Shown piece by piece: positions 7,167-13,068 of a stretch of DNA of 14,673 nt. Source of the stretch: Candidatus Stahliibacteriota bacterium (lineage in GTDB: Bacteria; Hydrothermota; Tepidihabitantia; SM23-42). The notes beneath the pieces were generated by a model, which had not been told where the DNA came from, did no database searches, and saw only the letters and a program-made list of their open reading frames with translations. The stretch lies in contig SOIY01000062.1 of assembly GCA_004376785.1 (NCBI GenBank), positions 1-14,673 of the forward strand, read 5' to 3'. Position 1 is the first letter of the stretch; each line of letters opens with the position of its first letter. A program made the translations under genes and the position numbers.

Positions 7167-7268
7167 ACCCCGTTAGATACACACTCAACTTGTCTTTTCA
7201 GATATTATTAACATAGTAAGAATATTTCAATTGGTATTAGCATTGAGCATTGTTTTATCTAACGGGGT
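7167..7268. mobile_element. MITE-like element, family B, with 13-bp terminal inverted repeats
   Basis: ACCCCGTTAGATA (7167-7179) and TATCTAACGGGGT (7256-7268) are perfect inverted repeats enclosing about 76 bases of AT-rich non-coding sequence. If the ends are CCCCG and CGGGG, the element is exactly 100 bp (7168-7267) and is flanked on both sides by TAAA, a possible 4-bp target duplication; in AT-rich DNA this could be chance. There is no transposase inside, so it would need an enzyme from elsewhere. The short palindrome at 5430-5460 has nearly the same arms. Confidence 0.55.
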
Positions 7269-7271
7269 AAA

Positions 7272-7376
7272 CAAATTCTAATTACCAAAATACAAAACAT
7301 AGGTAAAAAAATTTAGAAATTAGAATTTTGATATTGTTTGGGTTTTGGGGCTTGGGATTCGATATTTTAAAGTTCT
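7272..7376. repeat. Dispersed AT-rich inverted repeat, family A copy 2
   Basis: AAATTCTAATT (7273-7283) and AATTAGAATTT (7318-7328) form a perfect 11-bp inverted repeat. TTTGATATTGTTT (7327-7339) matches the end of copy 1 exactly. The sequence continues with gggttttggggcttggg, related in reverse to the CCAAAACCCAAGCTCC stretch of copy 1, and GGATTCGATATT, similar to 3210-3222. Confidence 0.5.
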
Positions 7377-7398
7377 TAAAACGATACTGTTTTTTATA

Positions 7399-7427
7399 TT
7401 GACTTAATCAATATATATGTATATACT
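7399..7427 (+). promoter_or_regulatory. Promoter of the Cys-motif hypothetical gene, leaderless type
   Basis: TTGACT (7399-7404), a 17-bp spacer and TATACT (7422-7427). Five bases separate it from the ATG at 7433, with no Shine-Dalgarno site. Confidence 0.75.
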
Positions 7428-7432
7428 TATCT

Positions 7433-8101
7433 ATGTCTGATAAATTCAAGCCACCACCATTCAATTATTGTGATTATCGGTGTGAGAAATGTGATGAGAA
7501 GGATAACTGCCGTGTTTACAAAGATAATGAGGAGAGGGTACTGCAGCATTATGTAAATGGTGAAGACCCGTATGATCCCAAAGTTTTCTTGAGTGACTTG
7601 CATGAAATTTTTGCGAAGACAAAAGATATGATTAAAGATATGGTTAAAGAACAGGGCATTAATATTGAAGAACTTCCAGATGAAGAGATTCCTGAAATCA
7701 ATCCTGAAGAGTATGTATTGTATCGTCTTGCTCATCAGTATTCTAAAGAAGCACATATTTTCATAAAAGAATTAGAAAAAACAGGAATACCAGAGATAAT
7801 AGAGGAAGATTATGCTGATCTTATCTGGTATCACACTTTGATTGCTGCAAAGTCAGGCAGATTGGTATCAGGTTTTATTGACGATTTCCTTGATGAAGAA
7901 GTAGCAAAAGTAGAAGAGGAGGGTACTTTAAAGGTTATTAATAAAGGTATTAATTTATCCAAAAATGCTTTAGAAAATATGCTTAATGAACTACCCGACC
8001 ATTTATATACAATTGCTGATTTAATGGAATTACTCAAGAGATTGGAAAAACAGATTCAAAACGATATTCGGCAAAAAGTAAACGAGGAAAATAAAGTTTA
8101 A
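7433..8101 (+). CDS. Hypothetical protein with N-terminal four-cysteine motif
   Basis: Not recognised as a named family. It is a 222-residue, acidic, soluble protein with no signal peptide or membrane segment. Near the start, Cys13-x3-Cys17-x2-Cys20-x5-Cys26 (YCDYRCEKCDEKDNCRVY) looks like a small zinc or iron-sulphur site. The rest is rich in Glu/Lys/Asp and predicted largely helical. It includes a segment resembling a four-helix bundle (VLYRLAHQYSKEAHIFIKEL, then LIWYHTLIAAKSGRLVSGFIDDF) and a helical C-terminus. A strong leaderless-type promoter and a clean frame argue that it is real. It is single-gene, followed after 58 bases by the promoter of tilS. The Cys cluster could equally be structural, and no function is proposed. 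Confidence 0.8.
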   Translation: MSDKFKPPPFNYCDYRCEKCDEKDNCRVYKDNEERVLQHYVNGEDPYDPKVFLSDLHEIFAKTKDMIKDMVKEQGINIEELPDEEIPEINPEEYVLYRLAHQYSKEAHIFIKELEKTGIPEIIEEDYADLIWYHTLIAAKSGRLVSGFIDDFLDEEVAKVEEEGTLKVINKGINLSKNALENMLNELPDHLYTIADLMELLKRLEKQIQNDIRQKVNEENKV

Positions 8102-8159
8102 TCTTGAAATAACAAGTTTGTTCGTGTAAATTTTATTGTTGAGTGCTTTAATGTACTGA

Positions 8160-8187
8160 TTGTCAACCCAAAAATTTTGTGTATAAT
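8160..8187 (+). promoter_or_regulatory. Promoter of the tilS-hpt-ftsH-folE operon, leaderless type
   Basis: TTGTCA (8160-8165), a 16-bp spacer and TATAAT (8182-8187). Five bases separate it from the ATG at 8193, with no Shine-Dalgarno site. It is the only clear promoter for the four overlapping genes downstream. Confidence 0.75.
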
Positions 8188-8192
8188 TAAAT

Positions 8193-9563
8193 ATGAAACA
8201 GAATATTAGAGAAAAGATATCTACCGAAGTGCAAAATACAATCGAAGAACATAATATGCTTAAGCGAGTAAAAAAACTGGTTATTGCTTTTTCTTCTGGA
8301 CCTGATTCAGTCTGTCTTCTGAACGTGTTACACACACTTTATGGTGATAAAATCGATTTTCACCTCGTTTATGTAAATCATGGACTCAGACCCCAAAAAT
8401 ATTTAAAAATTGAAGAAGATCTAACCAGAGAATATGCGTTAAAATATAATTCTAAATATAGAGTTATTAACATAAAAGTTAAAAAGAAAAAAATTGGGTG
8501 GGAAGCTGCAGCGCGGGAATTGCGCTATAGTGCTCTATTAAACTATATGAATAAAATTAATGCACAGCGAATTGCGATTGGTCATAATCTTGATGATATG
8601 CTTGAGACTTTTTTCATGAATCTATTAAGAGGGAGTGGTACACGAGGATTAACGTCTATGCCGCCAGTGCGTCTGCCATATATCAGGCCTTTGATCAATA
8701 TTAAAAAGGCAGAAATTTTAAGATATTTAAAAGTGAAAAGATTATCATATTCAATAGACGAGACAAATAGAATTTTGGGTTATCGCCGTAATCTATTACG
8801 ACATAGAATCATTCCTGAATTTGTTAAGATTAATCCACAGATACATGAAACCATAAAGAGAGAGATTGATATTCTAAAACAGGATGATGAATATTTCGAG
8901 AAGCAGGTAGAAAGGCTATATAAAAATGCTGCCACAAGAGAATTGAACCATATTTCCCTTGACATTAAAAAAATTCTGCGGTATAATGAAGCTATCGTTA
9001 ACAGAGTGGCAATGAAAGTAATAAAAAAATTGCGCGGTAATCTGGATGGATTTGAAAGTAAACACTTTAAGGCAATTGTAGGTCTAAAAGATAAAACGAG
9101 CGGTAAAAGAATCGATTTGCCAAAAGGTCTTTATGCACAAAGGGAATACGATGACATCATCATTGGAATCGCAAAGCCTGCAAAGTCAATGGAAATACTT
9201 GTTGATACTGATACGGATCTCTTAGTTTCTGGTGACATCATGATTAGAATCCGTACCGTCTCAAAATTTGATTTGAAACGTCGGAAATCTAACTGTGAGG
9301 TCTTTGATTTAGATGAAATTGACCTGCCTCTATTAATTAGAAATAAAAGAAAAGGAGATTATATTAAAGCGAAGATTGGCAAAAAGAAGATTAAAAATAT
9401 CTATCATGAGTTTAAAATTCCATTACACAAACGCAAAGAACTCATGATGTTGTGTGACCAGAAAGGTATATTATGGATTTTTGGTATTGTACGGGCATTT
9501 AGAGGATTCATTAATAGAAAAACAAATAAAATTTTGGTGGTGGAATTTGAACGTACTCATTAA
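8193..9563 (+). CDS. tilS: tRNA(Ile)-lysidine synthase
   Basis: Converts C34 of the CAU-anticodon isoleucine tRNA to lysidine, so that it reads AUA codons; essential in most bacteria. The PP-loop is S34-S-G-P-D-S39 (the usual form is SGGxDS, so the second position is Ser instead of Gly). The family motifs VYVNHGLRP and GHNLDDMLETFFMNLLRGSGTRGL follow. A TilS substrate-binding region and a complete C-terminal domain (KRKGDY...KKIKNIYHEFKIPLHKR...LWIFGIVRAFRG) are present. At 456 residues it is full length. The start is fixed by the promoter five bases upstream. Its 3' end overlaps hpt by 17 bases. The order tilS-hpt-ftsH is conserved in many bacteria, including Bacillus. AUA-rich codon use in the neighbouring genes fits a need for this enzyme. 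Confidence 0.95.
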   Translation: MKQNIREKISTEVQNTIEEHNMLKRVKKLVIAFSSGPDSVCLLNVLHTLYGDKIDFHLVYVNHGLRPQKYLKIEEDLTREYALKYNSKYRVINIKVKKKKIGWEAAARELRYSALLNYMNKINAQRIAIGHNLDDMLETFFMNLLRGSGTRGLTSMPPVRLPYIRPLINIKKAEILRYLKVKRLSYSIDETNRILGYRRNLLRHRIIPEFVKINPQIHETIKREIDILKQDDEYFEKQVERLYKNAATRELNHISLDIKKILRYNEAIVNRVAMKVIKKLRGNLDGFESKHFKAIVGLKDKTSGKRIDLPKGLYAQREYDDIIIGIAKPAKSMEILVDTDTDLLVSGDIMIRIRTVSKFDLKRRKSNCEVFDLDEIDLPLLIRNKRKGDYIKAKIGKKKIKNIYHEFKIPLHKRKELMMLCDQKGILWIFGIVRAFRGFINRKTNKILVVEFERTH

Positions 9564-10056
9564 AGAAAAAGCTATATTTCAAAAAGTAAAAGAGATTGGA
9601 AAACAGATAAATGCTGACTATGAAAATAAAAACCCAATACTTGTCGGAGTGTTAAAAGGCGCATTTGTCTTTTTAGCTGATCTGTTAAGGGAAATCGAAA
9701 TACCTGTTGAAGTAGATTTTCTTTCGATTTCAAGTTATAATGGAAAAGAATCGAGTGGTGTGGTGAGACTCACTAATGATTTATCTTTGAATATTGAAGA
9801 TCGTGATGTAATTTTGATTGAGGACATTGTCGACACGGGACGTACTGTTAGTTACATTATTAAAAATTTAAAAACCCGTAAGCCGACCAGTTTGGTGGTA
9901 TGTACTTTACTTAATAAAAAAGAGGATAGGATTATTGAGGTACCTTTAACTTATATTGGTTTTGATATTCCGGGTGTTTTTGTAGTGGGTTATGGCCTCG
10001 ATTATTTAAACAGGTATCGTAATTTAAAATACATTGGAGTGATAAATGGTAAGTAA
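9547..10056 (+). CDS. hpt: Hypoxanthine phosphoribosyltransferase
   Basis: Salvages hypoxanthine and guanine to IMP and GMP using PRPP, in the cytoplasm. Motifs: VGVLKGAFVFLADL near the start (PPi loop region), SSYNGKESSGVVRL (flexible loop), and the PRPP signature IEDIVDTGRT, with Glu92-Asp93 and the phosphate-binding loop through Thr100 (numbered from 9547). YIGFDIPGVFVVGYGLD near the C-terminus binds the purine. The frame is open further upstream to an ATG at 9454, but that stretch lies inside tilS and encodes an implausible Trp-rich segment. TTG at 9547 gives a normal 169-residue enzyme, and GGTGG (9538-9542) before it can serve as a weak ribosome-binding site. It overlaps tilS by 17 bases and ftsH by 11, implying translational coupling. 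The family is certain; the exact start is moderately so. Confidence 0.93.
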   Translation: MNVLIKEKAIFQKVKEIGKQINADYENKNPILVGVLKGAFVFLADLLREIEIPVEVDFLSISSYNGKESSGVVRLTNDLSLNIEDRDVILIEDIVDTGRTVSYIIKNLKTRKPTSLVVCTLLNKKEDRIIEVPLTYIGFDIPGVFVVGYGLDYLNRYRNLKYIGVINGK

Positions 10057-11914
10057 ACAACCTTCTAAAAAACGTGCCTTGCAGACCATTATAATCTGGA
10101 CTGTAATTTTCGTAGCCGTTTATATAGTAGTACTACAGGTAATTAATAGAGGAGGAAAAGCGGTTGATGTTCCCTACTCAATATTTATGCGCGAGTTGAG
10201 GCAGAAAAATGTAGGCGAAGTGACCATTACCGAAAAGTCTGTAAAAGGTAAGTTTAAAACTTCTATATCATTTGAGGATAAAGAAAATTTTGCTGAATTT
10301 ACTACACTTATTCCATTTGAAGATCCAAAACTCGCTGATGAGTTGGTTAAATATAATGTTAAGCTCATTGCAAAACAGAAATCAGGATGGGGTAATATAA
10401 TTATAAGTATTGTTCCGTGGCTTTTGTTGATTGGTGTCTGGATTTTTTTCATTAGACAGATGCAATCCGGTCAGAATAAGGCGCTGGGATTTGGCAGAAG
10501 CCGAGCAAAAGTGGTGCTTGAAAATAAACCGTCGGTTACTTTTAATGACGTTGCAGGAGTAGAAGAGGCAAAACAGGAATTAGAAGAGGTTATTGAATTT
10601 CTAAAAGAACCAAGAAAATTTACGCGACTTGGCGGAAGAATTCCCAAAGGTGTATTACTACTTGGCCCGCCAGGGACAGGTAAGACCTTGATGGCAAGGG
10701 CAGTTGCTGGTGAGGCGAGAGTTCCGTTTATCTCCATAAGTGGTTCTAATTTTGTCGAGATGTTTGTTGGAGTTGGTGCTTCTCGAGTAAGAGACCTTTT
10801 TAACCAGGCAAAACGTAACTCTCCTTGTATCATCTTTATCGATGAAATTGATGCTGTGGGACGTTTGAGAGGAGCAGGTTTAGGTGGTGGACATGATGAA
10901 AGGGAGCAGACCCTGAATCAATTGTTGGTGGAGATGGATGGATTTGAAGTTAATGAAGGTGTTATATTGATGGCTGCTACTAATCGTCCCGACATACTTG
11001 ATCCAGCTTTATTAAGGCCAGGAAGGTTCGATCGGGTAGTGGTACTTGATAGACCAGACATACGTGGAAGATTGGGTATACTCAAGGTTCACACGCGAAA
11101 AAAGCCACTTGCTGATGACGTTAAGCTTGAAATTCTGGCACGTGGCACTCCAGGATTTTCCGGAGCTGATCTGTCAAATATGATTAACGAAGCAGCACTA
11201 CTTGCCGCACGAAGAAATAAGCAAAAAATTACAATGAGTGAATGTGAACATGCCAAGGATAAGATAATGATGGGTGTAGAAAGAAAGAGTCTTCTTATAT
11301 CTGATGATGAGAAGAAATTAACTGCCTGTCATGAATCGGGTCATGTCCTTGTTGCGAAGTCGCTTCCTGGAATGGATCCAATCCATAAAGTGACAATAAT
11401 TCCAAGAGGAATGGCACTTGGTTTAACACAGGCACTACCCATTGATGAACGCAGGACATATTCAAAAACATATTGTCAAAATCAGTTAGCATTTATGCTT
11501 GGTGGCAGGGCTGCGGAAAAAATTGTGCTTGGTGATTTATCTACTGGTGCAGGTAATGATATTGAGAAGGCAACAAAACTCGCAAGGAAGATGGTTTGTG
11601 AGTGGGGCATGAGTGAAAGATTGGGTCCTTTGACATATGGTGAAAAGCAGGAGGAAATCTTTTTGGGTCGTGAAATAGGGATGCATCGTGACTTTTCAGA
11701 AGCGACTGCCCGAGAGATAGATGAGGAAGTTAAGAAAATTGTTGAAGAAGCTGAGGCTTGCGCCGAAAACATTGTAAAAAAGAATATGAAAAAACTTAAG
11801 AATATAGCACACATTTTATTGGAAAAAGAGATTTTAACAGGTGAAGAAATTGATAAGATATTAAAGATAAAAAATGGGAAGAATAAACAGAAAAATAAAC
11901 AAAAAAGAAATTGA
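10046..11914 (+). CDS. ftsH: ATP-dependent zinc metalloprotease FtsH
   Basis: Membrane-anchored hexameric AAA protease that degrades misassembled membrane proteins and some regulators. Order: TM1 about residues 13-33, a periplasmic domain to about 113, TM2 about 114-136, then the AAA module. The module has Walker A GPPGTGKT (207-214), Walker B CIIFIDEIDAVG and the second region of homology ATNRPDILDPALLRPGRFDR. The peptidase domain has the zinc site His429-Glu430-Ser-Gly-His433, with Asp505 (GAGNDI) as third ligand. At 622 residues it is full length. The tail ends in a Lys/Asn/Gln-rich stretch that overlaps the start of folE. The ATG lies inside the end of hpt (11-base overlap), so translation is probably coupled. 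Confidence 0.97.
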   Translation: MVSKQPSKKRALQTIIIWTVIFVAVYIVVLQVINRGGKAVDVPYSIFMRELRQKNVGEVTITEKSVKGKFKTSISFEDKENFAEFTTLIPFEDPKLADELVKYNVKLIAKQKSGWGNIIISIVPWLLLIGVWIFFIRQMQSGQNKALGFGRSRAKVVLENKPSVTFNDVAGVEEAKQELEEVIEFLKEPRKFTRLGGRIPKGVLLLGPPGTGKTLMARAVAGEARVPFISISGSNFVEMFVGVGASRVRDLFNQAKRNSPCIIFIDEIDAVGRLRGAGLGGGHDEREQTLNQLLVEMDGFEVNEGVILMAATNRPDILDPALLRPGRFDRVVVLDRPDIRGRLGILKVHTRKKPLADDVKLEILARGTPGFSGADLSNMINEAALLAARRNKQKITMSECEHAKDKIMMGVERKSLLISDDEKKLTACHESGHVLVAKSLPGMDPIHKVTIIPRGMALGLTQALPIDERRTYSKTYCQNQLAFMLGGRAAEKIVLGDLSTGAGNDIEKATKLARKMVCEWGMSERLGPLTYGEKQEEIFLGREIGMHRDFSEATAREIDEEVKKIVEEAEACAENIVKKNMKKLKNIAHILLEKEILTGEEIDKILKIKNGKNKQKNKQKRN

Positions 11915-12452
11915 GGGTGCGGTAAAAATTATCCTCAAGGCAATCGGTGAAGATCTGAATCGGGATGGCCTTAAAGATACACCAAAACGCATTGCCCGTA
12001 TGTATGAAGAGATATTTTCAGGAGTAAACAAAGATCCAAAAAAGGAACTCAAAACCTATACGGCTAAGAATGAAGATGAGATGATTATTATAAAAGATAT
12101 TCCATTCTATTCGGTTTGTGAACATCACCTTTTGCCCTTTTTCGGTAAAGCCCACATTGTGTATATACCCAAGAAAAATAGAATTACAGGATTTTCCAGC
12201 CTGGTGAGGGTCATTGATGTTATGGCAAAAAGACCCATTGTGCAGGAAAGATTGACTCATGAAGTAGCTGATTTTTTAATGGTAAATCTTAAACCTATGG
12301 GTGTGATGGTAGTAATTGAAGCAGAGCATCTCTGCCTTTCTATGATTGGAGTTAAGAAACCAGGTACCCTTACTGTTACCTCAGCAATCAGGGGCGTAAT
12401 GAGATCAGCCGCAACCCGCGCTGAGGCATTTTCATTAATTAAAGGTAAATAA
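11874..12452 (+). CDS. folE: GTP cyclohydrolase I, with two altered triphosphate-site residues
   Basis: Family that converts GTP to 7,8-dihydroneopterin triphosphate, the first step of folate/pterin synthesis; T-fold homodecamer. The zinc ligands are Cys82, His85 (CEHH) and Cys154 (EHLC); catalytic His84 and His152 are present. The guanine-binding motif VQERLT is intact, and R39 and R42 (TPKRIARMYEE) match the phosphate-contacting Arg65 and Lys68 of E. coli. Two positions differ from the usual sequence. The GLSKxxR motif reads GFSSLVR (Ser109 in place of Lys136), and the CxxxRG motif reads CLSMIG (Ile158 in place of Arg185). Both normally hold the triphosphate. At 192 residues it is of normal length. 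The ATG at 11874 overlaps ftsH by 41 bases and is needed for the first helix. It is the last gene of the tilS operon. Substrate preference may differ from a standard FolE. Confidence 0.92.
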   Translation: MGRINRKINKKEIEGAVKIILKAIGEDLNRDGLKDTPKRIARMYEEIFSGVNKDPKKELKTYTAKNEDEMIIIKDIPFYSVCEHHLLPFFGKAHIVYIPKKNRITGFSSLVRVIDVMAKRPIVQERLTHEVADFLMVNLKPMGVMVVIEAEHLCLSMIGVKKPGTLTVTSAIRGVMRSAATRAEAFSLIKGK

Positions 12453-12482
12453 AGATCGTAATTTATTTGAGATAAATACTAA

Positions 12483-12893
12483 TTATTGAATGCGTCGCCA
12501 CTTCTGAACTGTTCCGACGATTTCTTGTTCTTTGGCGAATTTGCGAATTTCTAATGTTCCATCCAGCAGCAAGGTCAAATAAACATCTTTGTACTCAACC
12601 GAAACAATATTGCCAGCAGCATCCACATTTTTTATTAAATCCTTTCCCTTCCACTTATTTGGCCTTACTGATTCGATATCACGCCATTTAATATCCTTTT
12701 CAGCAAAGCCGAGCTCTTCAAGTATACCTGAAACTTTGATTACCTTACCATGATATGTTTTTCCTACTTTTTCTACCTGGACAAGTGTTCCCTCTGCATC
12801 ATCACCAAATCTTTCCCAGTTACCAATTAAAGGTTCTTCGCCACATGTAATCACAAGCAGTAAGATTGGAATTATTAACCAGATTTTCTTCAT
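12483..12893 (-). CDS. Probable lipoprotein, DUF2147-like small beta domain
   Basis: A 136-residue exported protein. The N-terminus MKKIWLIIPILLLVITC is a short signal peptide with the likely lipidated Cys17. The residue before it is Thr rather than the usual Gly, Ala or Ser, so the lipobox is imperfect. The mature part starts with GNWERFGDD...GTLVQVEKVGKTYHGKVIKV and ends with LLLDGTLEIRKFAKEQEIVGTVQKWRRI. This resembles the DUF2147 pattern (an opening G-x-W, a KYYGKI-like strand, and a closing strand ending in W-x-R), a lipocalin-like barrel of unknown role. This resemblance is by eye and tentative. Expression is from a separate reverse-strand promoter with a normal Shine-Dalgarno leader. 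The gene converges on folE and diverges from comM. Confidence 0.78.
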   Translation of the reverse strand: MKKIWLIIPILLLVITCGEEPLIGNWERFGDDAEGTLVQVEKVGKTYHGKVIKVSGILEELGFAEKDIKWRDIESVRPNKWKGKDLIKNVDAAGNIVSVEYKDVYLTLLLDGTLEIRKFAKEQEIVGTVQKWRRIQ

Positions 12894-12898
12894 AATTT

Positions 12899-12904
12899 CC
12901 TCCT
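12899..12904 (-). promoter_or_regulatory. Shine-Dalgarno site of the lipoprotein gene
   Basis: AGGAGG on the reverse strand, five bases before the ATG (12893-12891). This is a perfect anti-SD match, unlike the leaderless neighbours. Confidence 0.85.
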
Positions 12905-12940
12905 ATTCGGTTAGACATAACATACACTTCTAATTTTATA

Positions 12941-12968
12941 ATTATACCCGTAATACAAAATTCGTCAA
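12941..12968 (-). promoter_or_regulatory. Promoter of the lipoprotein gene, with a 5' leader
   Basis: On the reverse strand TTGACG (12968-12963), a 16-bp spacer, TATAAT (12946-12941). The predicted transcript starts near 12934, giving an untranslated leader of about 41 bases that contains the Shine-Dalgarno site. It is divergent from the comM promoter at 13035. Confidence 0.75.
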
Positions 12969-13034
12969 GTCTAGATATTACCTAAACTTAATATGCATTT
13001 TTTCTTTTAATTATGAGAAAAACAGACAAAGTTA

Positions 13035-13062
13035 TTGACATTTTCTTTTCTATAAATATACT
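13035..13062 (+). promoter_or_regulatory. Promoter of comM, leaderless type
   Basis: TTGACA (13035-13040, perfect consensus), a 16-bp spacer and TATACT (13057-13062). Six bases separate it from the ATG at 13069; they are pyrimidine-rich, with no Shine-Dalgarno site. Confidence 0.8.
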
Positions 13063-13068
13063 CTTTTT

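Larger units (their letters stand above)
7075..7398. other. Gene-free interval packed with repeats
   Basis: No credible gene. It contains AAATCCTAAGCACTAAATAC-like low-complexity sequence (about 7144-7166), the MITE-like element at 7167-7268, a second family A repeat (7272-7376), and then the promoter of the next gene. Confidence 0.6.

Noticed and set aside
7427..7756. Reverse-strand open frame opposite the Cys-motif gene
   Set aside because: It overlaps a forward gene with a strong promoter and has no ribosome site or promoter of its own.
9454..9546. Upstream in-frame extension of hpt to an ATG
   Set aside because: It would add about 31 residues, including three Trp in a row, translated out of frame within tilS; HPRT does not need them and the TTG at 9547 gives the normal length.
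10471..10833. Reverse-strand open frame of 120 codons inside ftsH
   Set aside because: It is antisense to the Walker A region of an intact FtsH, has no start signals and encodes no recognisable protein; a shadow frame.
11482..11814. Reverse-strand open frame of 110 codons inside ftsH
   Set aside because: It mirrors the FtsH peptidase domain; its Ser/Phe-rich composition is typical of antisense frames.
12461..12477. ATTTAT-TTGAG-ATAAAT hairpin between folE and the lipoprotein gene as a terminator
   Set aside because: The six-pair stem is almost all A and T and no T-run follows; too weak to call.
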